Assembly (NCBI GenBank): GCA_937944485.1
Contig: CALDYU010000003.1
Location: 124,001 to 188,000 of the forward strand
Length of the DNA: 64,000 nt
Source: an uncultured Flavobacteriaceae bacterium
GTDB taxonomy: Bacteria > Bacteroidota > Bacteroidia > Flavobacteriales > Flavobacteriaceae
Direction: 5' to 3'
Made by a program: the position numbers and the translations under genes. This document shows positions 29,035 to 36,697 of this stretch, in pieces (the first letter of the stretch is position 1; every line of letters starts with the position of its first letter). The notes beneath the pieces are model-generated. The model did no database searches. It had not been told where the DNA came from and was given only the letters and a program-made list of their open reading frames with translations.

Positions 29035-29631
29035 ATGGCTTACGATAAATTCACAACATTAAAATCATCAGCGGTTCCGCTACCAATAGAGAATGTAGAT
29101 ACAGATCAGATAATTCCTGCGCGCTTTTTAAAAGCTACTGAGCGAAAAGGGTTTGGTGATAATTTATTTCGGGACTGGAGGTATAATCAAGATAATAGTC
29201 CAAAAGAAGATTTCGCTCTAAATAACCCTAAGTATAGCGGGAAGATTCTTGTAGGTGGAAAAAACTTTGGTTCGGGTTCTTCGCGTGAGCATGCGGCATG
29301 GGCGGTCTACGATTATGGATTTCGATGTGTGGTTTCTAGTTTTTTTGCGGATATTTTTAGGGGCAACTGTTTGAATATCGGCGTATTACCTGTTCAAGTA
29401 AGTACAGAGTTTCTCCAAAAAATATTTGCCGCTATAGAAGCTGATCCAAATACGGAGTTTGAAGTAAGTCTCCCAGAACAAAAAGTCACCATTTTAACAA
29501 GCGGAGCAAGTGAGTCTTTCGATATCAATGACTACAAAAAAGGGAACATGACCAACGGTTTTGACGATATTGACTATCTACTAAATATTAAAGACGGTAT
29601 TCAAGATTTTGCCAAAACAAGACCTTTTTAA
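29035..29631 (+). CDS. leuD: 3-isopropylmalate dehydratase small subunit
   Basis: A 198-aa swivel-domain subunit that completes the LeuCD active site. Signatures are NVDTDQIIPARFL near residue 20, then GGKNFGSGSSREHAAWA, and SSFFADIFRGNCLNIGVLP. Length is normal. It follows leuC after 75 bp that contains a short CTGTCA/TTGAC inverted element, and precedes cimA by 8 bp. Confidence 0.96.
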   Translation: MAYDKFTTLKSSAVPLPIENVDTDQIIPARFLKATERKGFGDNLFRDWRYNQDNSPKEDFALNNPKYSGKILVGGKNFGSGSSREHAAWAVYDYGFRCVVSSFFADIFRGNCLNIGVLPVQVSTEFLQKIFAAIEADPNTEFEVSLPEQKVTILTSGASESFDINDYKKGNMTNGFDDIDYLLNIKDGIQDFAKTRPF

Positions 29632-29639
29632 AAAACGTC

Positions 29640-31154
29640 ATGGCAAAAAGACATGTAGAAATAATGGACACTACGCTTCGCGATGGCGAACAAACTTCTG
29701 GTGTCTCGTTTTCAGCTTCGGAGAAATTGACCTTAGCGAAACTTTTACTTGATGAATTAAAAGTAGATCGTATTGAAGTTGCTTCTGCACGCGTTTCAGA
29801 AGGAGAATTAGATGCAGTAAAGCGAATTACTTCTTGGGCAAAATCACAGAATTACTTAGATCGAATAGAGGTATTGACCTTTGTAGATGATGGCGTCTCG
29901 TTAGCATGGATGAAAAAAGCTGGCGCTAAAGTTCAGAATTTACTAACTAAAGGTTCTTTAAACCATTTGACGCATCAGCTAAAGAAAACGCCGCAACAAC
30001 ATTTTAAGGCTATTGAAAAAGTAGTCACACAGGCCAAAAAACAGCGCGTTGCCACTAACGTATACTTGGAAGATTGGAGTAACGGCATGCGAAACTCTAA
30101 AAAATACGTTTTTGAATATTTAGATTTTCTCGCAACCCAACCTATTAAACGTGTTTTACTACCTGATACCCTAGGTATTATTACTTATAATGAAACTTTC
30201 GATTTCTTATCTGAGATTATTGAAAGCTATCCAAATATTCATTTTGATTTTCACGGACATAATGATTATGATTTAGGTGTAGCAAATATCATGGAAGCTG
30301 TCAATGCCGGTGCCCACGGATTACATCTCACTGTAAACGGAATGGGCGAACGAGCGGGAAATGCCCCTATGGCCAGTGCTATTGCGGTCATTAACGATTT
30401 TCTACCTGATGTGAAAATTAGTGTCAATGAAAAAGCCCTGTTCAAAGTAAGTAAGTTGGTTTCGGCATTTACAGGGGTTGGCATTCCGGCAAACAAGCCC
30501 ATTGTAGGGGATAGTGTGTTTACGCAAACTGCTGGTATTCATGCAGATGGAGACAGTAAAAATAACCTTTACTTTAGCAATTTAATGCCGGAGCGTTTTG
30601 GCCGAAAGCGCAAATATGCTTTGGGGAAAATGTCAGGAAAAGCCAATATTCAAAAGAATTTACAAGAACTCGGACTCACACTGAATGACGAAGATTTAAA
30701 GAAAGTAACGGCAAGAATTATAGAGCTAGGTGATAAGAAAGAACGGGTAACCAAAGAGGACTTGCCTTTTATTATTTCAGATGTTTTAGACACGGATTAT
30801 CAGCAAAAAGTTTTTGTAAAATCATATGTTTTAACGCACGCCAAAGGCTTACAACCTTCAACAACCCTTGCCATTGAAATTAACGGAAAAACCTATGAAG
30901 AAAATGCTTCTGGCGACGGTCAGTATGATGCTTTTATAAATGCTTTACATAAAATTTATAAATCTCAGAAATTGAAATTACCGCAATTAATAGACTACGC
31001 GGTCCGGATACCCCCCGGAAGTAATTCTGATGCCCTTTGCGAAACCATCATCACTTGGGAAATGGATGGAAAAGAACTTATCTCTAGAGGATTAGATTCT
31101 GATCAAACCGTAAGTGCTATAAAAGCAACTGAGAAGATGTTGAATATTATTTAA
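29640..31154 (+). CDS. cimA: (R)-citramalate synthase, Leptospira type (LeuA family)
   Basis: A 504-aa enzyme with a DRE-TIM metallolyase barrel (TLRDGEQ at 12-18, metal site FHGHNDYD) and a C-terminal LeuA-type regulatory domain (about 385-504). It condenses acetyl-CoA with a 2-oxoacid. Most pipelines would call it 2-isopropylmalate synthase. The text, however, follows Leptospira interrogans CimA closely (ASARVS, NLLTKGSL, VYLEDWSNG, PERFGRKR, YALGK). The pyruvate-pocket residues known there as R16, L81, L104, Y144 and E146 appear here at constant offset as R14, L79, L102, Y142 and E144. The product would feed LeuCD and LeuB to give 2-oxobutyrate for isoleucine. Isoleucine feedback through the C-terminal domain is expected by homology. 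Leucine synthesis would then need a separate LeuA elsewhere. Confidence 0.8.
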   Translation: MAKRHVEIMDTTLRDGEQTSGVSFSASEKLTLAKLLLDELKVDRIEVASARVSEGELDAVKRITSWAKSQNYLDRIEVLTFVDDGVSLAWMKKAGAKVQNLLTKGSLNHLTHQLKKTPQQHFKAIEKVVTQAKKQRVATNVYLEDWSNGMRNSKKYVFEYLDFLATQPIKRVLLPDTLGIITYNETFDFLSEIIESYPNIHFDFHGHNDYDLGVANIMEAVNAGAHGLHLTVNGMGERAGNAPMASAIAVINDFLPDVKISVNEKALFKVSKLVSAFTGVGIPANKPIVGDSVFTQTAGIHADGDSKNNLYFSNLMPERFGRKRKYALGKMSGKANIQKNLQELGLTLNDEDLKKVTARIIELGDKKERVTKEDLPFIISDVLDTDYQQKVFVKSYVLTHAKGLQPSTTLAIEINGKTYEENASGDGQYDAFINALHKIYKSQKLKLPQLIDYAVRIPPGSNSDALCETIITWEMDGKELISRGLDSDQTVSAIKATEKMLNII

Positions 31155-31160
31155 TGAAAG

Positions 31161-31188
31161 TTGACAGTTGACAGTTGACAGTTGACAG
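31161..31188 (+). repeat. Four tandem copies of TTGACAG
   Basis: Four perfect 7-bp units between cimA and leuB. The related inverted form CTGTCAgTTGAC lies at 28963-28974 between leuC and leuD. The purpose is unknown. Confidence 0.85.
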
Positions 31189-31245
31189 TAAAAAAATAAA
31201 ATAACTAAAAACGAGCAACCAATAACGAACAACGAAATATAAATA

Positions 31246-32301
31246 ATGAAACTAAATATTGCCCTTTTAGCCGGTGACGGAATCGGACCAGAAGTAATCG
31301 ATCAAGCTGTAAAAGTTTGTGATGCTATATCAAGAAAATATAAGCACGAAATTACGTGGCAACCTGCCTTAACAGGAGCCGCAGCAATTGACGCAACAGG
31401 AGAGCCTTACCCAGATGCTACACATGAGATTTGTGCGAATGCAGACGCTGTTTTGTTTGGTGCTATAGGTCACCCACGATTTGATAATGACCCTTCCGCC
31501 AAGGTCCGTCCCGAACAAGGTTTATTGAAAATGCGTCAAAAACTTGGTTTGTTTGCTAATGTGCGCCCAACCTTTACTTTTCCTTCCTTGATTGACAAAT
31601 CTCCTTTAAAAAGAGAGCGTATTGAAGGAACGGATTTAATTATTCTTCGGGAGTTAACCGGAGGTATTTATTTCGGAGAACGGGACAGAAAAGACAATGG
31701 CGATACAGCTTACGACACAATGACCTATGAACGTCATGAAATCAAACGTTTGGCAGAGAAAGGTTTTAAAATGGCCATGAAGCGCTCTAAAAAATTATGC
31801 TGTGTCGATAAAGCTAATGTGCTAGAATCATCTCGTTTGTGGAGAGAAACAGTTCAAGGTATGGAAAAAGACTATCCTAAAGTTGAAGTATCCTATGAAT
31901 TTGTAGATGCCGTTGCCATGCGTTTAGTGCAGTGGCCTAGCGCTTATGATGTTATGATCACTGCTAATCTTTTTGGAGATATTTTAACGGATGAAGCATC
32001 TGTAATTTCAGGTTCTATGGGATTAATGCCTTCTTCTTCAGTAGGAAGTAAAGTTTCACTATACGAGCCTATTCATGGTTCTTATCCGCAAGCAGCGGGA
32101 AAAGATATTGCAAATCCGTTAGCCACCGTATTATCAGCGGCCATGCTTTTTGAAGACATGGACTTAGCTGATGAAGCGCAGGCGATTCGCGATGTAGTCA
32201 ACAAATCTTTAGCTGAAGGAATAGTAACTGAAGATTTAGCGGAAGGCGGAAAAGCCTATAAAACTTCAGAAGTTGGGGATTGGCTGGCAAAGAATCTCTA
32301 G
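31246..32301 (+). CDS. leuB: 3-isopropylmalate dehydrogenase
   Basis: A 351-aa NAD-dependent beta-decarboxylating dehydrogenase that turns 3-isopropylmalate into 2-oxoisocaproate, and 3-methylmalate into 2-oxobutyrate in the citramalate route. Signatures are LLAGDGIGPEV, the RELTGGIYFGER substrate loop, KANVLESSRLWR, and TANLFGDILTDEAS, the GSMGLMPSSS stretch and EPIHGSYPQAAGKDIANP. Length is normal. It ends the leu cluster and is separated from cimA by 91 bp that hold the TTGACAG array. Confidence 0.95.
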   Translation: MKLNIALLAGDGIGPEVIDQAVKVCDAISRKYKHEITWQPALTGAAAIDATGEPYPDATHEICANADAVLFGAIGHPRFDNDPSAKVRPEQGLLKMRQKLGLFANVRPTFTFPSLIDKSPLKRERIEGTDLIILRELTGGIYFGERDRKDNGDTAYDTMTYERHEIKRLAEKGFKMAMKRSKKLCCVDKANVLESSRLWRETVQGMEKDYPKVEVSYEFVDAVAMRLVQWPSAYDVMITANLFGDILTDEASVISGSMGLMPSSSVGSKVSLYEPIHGSYPQAAGKDIANPLATVLSAAMLFEDMDLADEAQAIRDVVNKSLAEGIVTEDLAEGGKAYKTSEVGDWLAKNL

Positions 32302-32353
32302 TAATCTAAAAAGTTGGATTTCCTGCTTTATCAGGGGTTTTGCATTTAATTAC

Positions 32354-32473
32354 ATGAGTAACTTACTAAAAAACAAAAAGCTAATAGTTACAATACTTAT
32401 TGCAATTGTACTTTTTTTTGTTTGGGCAGAATTAGCAGTAGGCTTATTCGGTTCACCGTTTGCTGGCAATTAA
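32354..32473 (+). CDS. Small single-pass membrane protein (39 aa)
   Basis: Short ORF MSNLLKNKKLIVTIL and onwards, with one strong transmembrane segment (about 10-28) and a C-terminal AELAVGLFGSPFAGN tail. The basic N-terminus predicts the tail outside the cytoplasm. I choose ATG 32354 because the earlier in-frame start lies inside leuB. The ELAVG...GSPFAG tail is of a kind I associate with small conserved flavobacterial proteins, but I cannot verify that. The stop overlaps the convergent serine hydrolase stop by 4 bp. Confidence 0.55.
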   Translation: MSNLLKNKKLIVTILIAIVLFFVWAELAVGLFGSPFAGN

Positions 32474-33765
32474 TTGGCATGAAACTGAGTATTAACACTT
32501 TCGGTCATGTATTCTCTTGTGGGAATATTTAAATACACTTTTTGAACTAGCTCATATAAATCTGGAATAACCGTTTTGGCTATTTTAGACTGACTATTTA
32601 TCAAAACACAAATTCCTAAATCCGATTCAGGAAAGATGGCTATTTCGTTTCTGAAGTTATTGACGCTACCGCCATGATGCCATATAGTTATTCTTTCTTT
32701 TTTTATATCTTGAAGTTGATGAATTCGCCAACCAAAACCGTATGATGATTTTAGATGACCTTCCCATCTTTGATAGTATTTCCTATGGTTTTTGAAAGAA
32801 ATAAATGGAGTGAATGCTTCTTGAATTTCAGCCGACTCCATCACATCAGGGTTGCGCCCTAACAAAAAACGCATCCACTTTCCCATATCTTCAGCACTGG
32901 CATTAATTCCGCCAGCAGTAACTGCATTGTAATAACGATCTTTCAAAGGCATTGCATTCCATCCCGTACGGCGTTTAACATGAGGCAGAGCCTTGTTTTT
33001 AGTTGCAATCAAATCGGAATGACTCATGGATACACTTGTCATTTTTAGTGGTTTGAAAAATCGATCATTTAACAAGGTCTTCGTACTTCTTCCTGTCGCT
33101 TTTCTCATAACTTCTTGACTCAATGAAAAAATAGCATTTTGGTAGCTGTATTGCTCACCAGGCTTACTAACTGGATCAACTTCATTAAATCGTTTTGCAA
33201 TGGCATCTACATCCAATCCCGCTTCCACTAAATTCGTAAAGCTGTGATAAGGAGCCCCTGAAGTATGTGATAGTATATGTTTTAATTTAATATTAGCCGT
33301 ATTAGAGGCATCTCCCAATTGAAATTCCGGGATGTAATCCGTTATTTTATCATCCCAAGATGCTTTACCTTCTGATTTTAGGTCAGCAACTAAAACTCCC
33401 GCAAATCCTTTCGACAAAGAACCTAAGCGAAAAACTGTGGCTCCGTCTACAAGGGCTTTAGTTTGGGCATTTCGTTCCCCATAGCCTTCGGAGACAACAA
33501 TATTATTCCCTTTTACTATACTTACCGCTGCACCAACAATATCATTGTTACGGATTGCTTTTTGAAAATACACGTTTAAGGCCTCCTGCAATCGTTTTTT
33601 ACGTAACTGCTGTAATTGCTGTCTATTTTCATTAATCAATTTCTTATAATGCACTACAGAAGCAGCAACTTCTTCGTGCTGTTTATTGACAGCATTCGTT
33701 GTTCCTAAGACATACAAGGTAAGCGCTAGAAGAGATGTTCCTAAAAAGAATTTAAGGCGTTTCAC
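32470..33765 (-). CDS. Serine hydrolase, beta-lactamase class C/PBP fold
   Basis: A 431-aa protein with an N-terminal signal or anchor segment (about 5-23), a basic coiled stretch (30-65), then a class C beta-lactamase fold. S116-L-S-K119 is the SxxK motif, YSYQN supplies the YxN element, and WHHGG is the HxG-type motif near the C-terminus. The family covers esterases, D-aminopeptidases and DD-peptidases, so the reaction cannot be fixed; true beta-lactamase activity is unlikely to be its main role. It lies downstream of the ilv terminator and needs its own promoter in 33766-33948, where I see no clear consensus. Confidence 0.87.
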   Translation of the reverse strand: MKRLKFFLGTSLLALTLYVLGTTNAVNKQHEEVAASVVHYKKLINENRQQLQQLRKKRLQEALNVYFQKAIRNNDIVGAAVSIVKGNNIVVSEGYGERNAQTKALVDGATVFRLGSLSKGFAGVLVADLKSEGKASWDDKITDYIPEFQLGDASNTANIKLKHILSHTSGAPYHSFTNLVEAGLDVDAIAKRFNEVDPVSKPGEQYSYQNAIFSLSQEVMRKATGRSTKTLLNDRFFKPLKMTSVSMSHSDLIATKNKALPHVKRRTGWNAMPLKDRYYNAVTAGGINASAEDMGKWMRFLLGRNPDVMESAEIQEAFTPFISFKNHRKYYQRWEGHLKSSYGFGWRIHQLQDIKKERITIWHHGGSVNNFRNEIAIFPESDLGICVLINSQSKIAKTVIPDLYELVQKVYLNIPTREYMTESVNTQFHAN

Positions 33766-33950
33766 GGTTAAGACTGATTTGGTTATTCGTTCAAACGTCT
33801 AAATTTAGGTTTAAGTACACAAATAATCGACGAAATGCACATAATATTTAAAAAACAACTAGGTACAATTGCATTTTAATTTCAGGTCAACTATCGAATT
33901 TCATATAAAACTCGTGCAAATACTAGCATAAAATTGAATTATGCGCATAA

Positions 33951-33975
33951 AAAATCCCTAATTTCTTAGGGATTT
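33951..33975 (-). terminator. Intrinsic terminator of the ilv operon
   Basis: An 11-bp stem AAAATCCCTAA/TTAGGGATTTT with a 3-nt loop, 6 bp after the ilvC stop on the minus strand and followed by a T-rich tract. Confidence 0.88.
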
Positions 33976-33980
33976 TAGAA

Positions 33981-35450
33981 TTATACTATTGGTTTCATAG
34001 CCGTCATTGATTCTCGCAAGCGAGCCCCAACAATTTCAACCGGGTGTTCTCGTAGTCTTTTATTCACAGTAATAAGCTTAGCATTATCTACGCTATTTCC
34101 TTCACCATACGGTTTACCGATGACATCGGTATCTATTTTTTTCATAAAGTCAGCCAATAATGGCTTACAAGCATGATCGAATAGGTAGCATCCATATTCC
34201 GCAGTATCAGAAATTACCCGATTCATTTCAAATAATTTTTTTCGAGCAATTGTATTAGCAATAAGCGGAGTTTCATGTAAAGATTCATAATAGGCAGATT
34301 CAGCAATAATACCAGATTCTGTCATAGATTCAAAAGCCAACTCTACACCGGCTCGAACCATAGCCACCATTAATACGCCGTTATCATAAAATTCTTGTTC
34401 ACTAATTTCTTCTGAACCTGCGGCAGTTTTCTCAAATGCAGTTTCTCCTGTAGCTGCTCTCCATGTCAATAGATTTTTATCATCATTCGCCCAATCTTCC
34501 ATCATTGTTTTCGAGAAATGGCCCGTCATGATATCGTCCATATGTTTTTGAAATAAGGGGCGCATTATATCTTTTAATTCCTCGGATAATTCAAAAGCTT
34601 TGATTTTTGCAGGGTTCGATAAACGATCCATCATATTGGTAATACCACCATATTTCATCCCCTCGGTAATAGTTTCCCATCCGTATTGAATTAGTCTCGA
34701 AGCATAACCTGCATCGATTCCTTTTTCAACCATTTTATCAAAACATAAGATACTACCTGTTTGCAACAAACCACAAAGAATGGTCTGTTCACCCATTAAA
34801 TCAGATTTCACCTCAGCAACAAATGAAGACATTAATACTCCTGCTCTATGTCCGCCAGTACCTACAGCATAGGCTTTAGCCTGCTCTAGTCCTTTTCCTT
34901 GAGGATCATTATTCGGATGTACAGCTATAAGTGTAGGAACCCCAAAGCCTCTTTTATACTCTTCGCGCACTTCGGACCCAGGGCATTTAGGTGCTACCAT
35001 AATTACTGTTAGGTCTTCGCGAATTTGCATGCCCTCCTCAACAATATTGAAACCATGCGAATAGGATAGCGTTGCTCCTTTTTTCATTAACGGCATAACT
35101 GCATTTACCACTGCCGTATGTTGTTTATCTGGAGTGAGGTTAATAACTAAGTCAGCATTAGGAATTAAGGTGTCATAAGTATCTACAGTAAATCCGTTCT
35201 CGGATGCATTCAAATAAGATTGCCTTTTTTCTTTTATAGCTGCTTCGCGAAGTGTATACGAGATATCTAAACCAGAATCTCGCATATTGAGTCCTTGATT
35301 CAAACCTTGTGCACCACAACCTACTATTACGATTTTCTTTCCTTTTAAAGCGGATACACCGTCAGAGAACTCACTAGATTCCATAAATCTACATTTTCCC
35401 AATTGGGTCAATTGATCTCTTAGCGAAAGCGTATTAAAATAATTTGTCAT
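33981..35450 (-). CDS. ilvC: Ketol-acid reductoisomerase, class II (long form)
   Basis: A 489-aa NADPH-dependent enzyme that isomerises and reduces acetolactate and acetohydroxybutyrate in valine and isoleucine synthesis. The nucleotide site is [21 protein letters not shown] (about 35-55), and the second knotted domain is duplicated. The length marks the class II form known from E. coli and plants, against about 330 aa for class [12 protein letters not shown] and [13 protein letters not shown] are typical. It is the last gene of ilvD-ilvB-MTase-ilvN-ilvC and is set apart from ilvN by 129 bp with an RNA-structure candidate. Confidence 0.95.
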   Translation of the reverse strand: MTNYFNTLSLRDQLTQLGKCRFMESSEFSDGVSALKGKKIVIVGCGAQGLNQGLNMRDSGLDISYTLREAAIKEKRQSYLNASENGFTVDTYDTLIPNADLVINLTPDKQHTAVVNAVMPLMKKGATLSYSHGFNIVEEGMQIREDLTVIMVAPKCPGSEVREEYKRGFGVPTLIAVHPNNDPQGKGLEQAKAYAVGTGGHRAGVLMSSFVAEVKSDLMGEQTILCGLLQTGSILCFDKMVEKGIDAGYASRLIQYGWETITEGMKYGGITNMMDRLSNPAKIKAFELSEELKDIMRPLFQKHMDDIMTGHFSKTMMEDWANDDKNLLTWRAATGETAFEKTAAGSEEISEQEFYDNGVLMVAMVRAGVELAFESMTESGIIAESAYYESLHETPLIANTIARKKLFEMNRVISDTAEYGCYLFDHACKPLLADFMKKIDTDVIGKPYGEGNSVDNAKLITVNKRLREHPVEIVGARLRESMTAMKPIV

Positions 35451-35534
35451 TTAAATAAGTGTTTTAATGCTATTTCCCATAAGCAGGAAATATGTTGATT
35501 GTAATATTGATTTTTAACTATTCGTTTTAATAAC

Positions 35535-35568
35535 CCTATGGCGCCATCGTCCTTCGGCGTAACCTAGG
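35535..35568 (-). promoter_or_regulatory. Potential RNA hairpin between ilvN and ilvC
   Basis: CCTA (35535-35538), GG (35540-35541) and CGCC (35542-35545) pair with GGCG (35556-35559), CC (35563-35564) and TAGG (35565-35568), giving ten base pairs with two bulges. There is no T tract, so it is not an obvious terminator. It could stabilise the ilvC transcript or mark a processing site. Confidence 0.4.
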
Positions 35569-35579
35569 AGTATATTTCA

Positions 35580-36107
35580 TTAATTCGGTTGAAATTCTTC
35601 AAGTATTGCTGAAATATTCATTTCTTCTTTTGACACTGAAATACGTCCAGATCGAACAAATTGCATGATCCCATAAGGTTTTAATTGATCGTACATTTCG
35701 TCAATTTCATTTCGTCTTCCAGACTTCGCCAAGACGAAAAAATCACGGGATACAGTAACAATTTGCGAATTACTCTCTTTAATAATATTTTGAATTTGTC
35801 TTTCGTCAAACAATAAGCTAGATGCTATTTTAAATAGTGCTGATTCTTGATAAATTGTCTCATCATCGGTATGATAAAACGCTTTTATAACCTCAACTTG
35901 CTTCTCGATCTGGCCAACAATATTATGCACCCATTTTTCAGTAGTATTCACAACTATAGTAAATTTTGATACTTCATCAATTTCTGATTTAGAAACATTT
36001 AAGCTCTCTATATTGATGTGTCTCTTTAAAAATATTCCTGATATTCTATTTAGTAGTCCCACATTATTTTCGGAATATACCGATATGGTAAACCATTGCT
36101 TTTCCAT
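35580..36107 (-). CDS. ilvN: Acetolactate synthase small (regulatory) subunit
   Basis: A 175-aa ACT-domain protein that activates the catalytic subunit and carries valine feedback. The N-terminal ACT domain reads FTISVYSENNVGLLNRISGIFLKRHINIESLNV. The second, ALS_ss_C-type domain covers about 85-160. Length is normal for an IlvN/IlvH protein. It lies 5 bp after the methyltransferase gene, in one operon with ilvB. Confidence 0.93.
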   Translation of the reverse strand: MEKQWFTISVYSENNVGLLNRISGIFLKRHINIESLNVSKSEIDEVSKFTIVVNTTEKWVHNIVGQIEKQVEVIKAFYHTDDETIYQESALFKIASSLLFDERQIQNIIKESNSQIVTVSRDFFVLAKSGRRNEIDEMYDQLKPYGIMQFVRSGRISVSKEEMNISAILEEFQPN

Positions 36108-36112
36108 GATGT

Positions 36113-36694
36113 CTATTTTATTCTAACTGCTACAATTATTCCTGTTGACCAATTCATTTTGGTCAAATTAAAATCAACTCTTTCTTCTAAGTACGAAACC
36201 AATTTACGTACATGTCTATGATGTCCTTCTGGCCAATTGGACTGGGGACTCATATCATCAATAACATAAAATCCACCAAGTTCAATGAGGTCTAATACTT
36301 CATCAATTTCACTGTATTTTCCCGGCCAAGCATCGGCGAAAATCAAATTAAATTTCGTGCCTTTATAATTTTTAATCCATGTGGCTGCGTCTTCACATAA
36401 GATTTCAATCCGCTGGTCATTTCCAAAATATTCTTCAGCAATATCAATTAACTCTTGATTAGTATCTAAAGTAATTAATCTAGAACCCGTATCCATTCCA
36501 TCAATCATCCAAGACAACGACAATCCAATTCCTGTACCAAGTTCTAAAAATCGACCATTAGGCTTACTCGAAATCAAAGTTTTTAATAACGTACCCATAT
36601 GTACATCCGACGGCATTGTAAAACCGATTTCTTCTGATTTGCGTTCTAGTGTTGCAAAAACAGCTGGCCTGTCTTGTATATCTAAATCATTCAT
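36113..36694 (-). CDS. Class I SAM-dependent (O-)methyltransferase embedded in the ilv operon
   Basis: A 193-aa Rossmann-fold methyltransferase. The SAM site is FLELGTGIGLSLSWMIDG (motif I at about 54-62), the acidic residue ending strand 2 is in LITLDTN, and FNLIFADAWPGKY with GGFYVIDDM recalls the metal-dependent catechol-O-methyltransferase-like family. It sits between ilvB and ilvN with gaps of only 3 and 5 bp, so it is translated from the same message. No methylation step belongs to valine or isoleucine synthesis. The substrate is unknown; modification of a pathway intermediate, a shunt product or a protein are all possible. Confidence 0.85.
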   Translation of the reverse strand: MNDLDIQDRPAVFATLERKSEEIGFTMPSDVHMGTLLKTLISSKPNGRFLELGTGIGLSLSWMIDGMDTGSRLITLDTNQELIDIAEEYFGNDQRIEILCEDAATWIKNYKGTKFNLIFADAWPGKYSEIDEVLDLIELGGFYVIDDMSPQSNWPEGHHRHVRKLVSYLEERVDFNLTKMNWSTGIIVAVRIK

Positions 36695-36697
36695 TTT

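Noticed and set aside
31161..31188. TTGACA in the tandem array read as a -35 promoter box
   Set aside because: Bacteroidota use TTG/TAnnTTTG promoters and no matching -7 box follows at the right distance.
32470..33765. Antibiotic-resistance beta-lactamase
   Set aside because: The fold family is mostly esterases and peptidases; the sequence and context give no sign of a resistance role.
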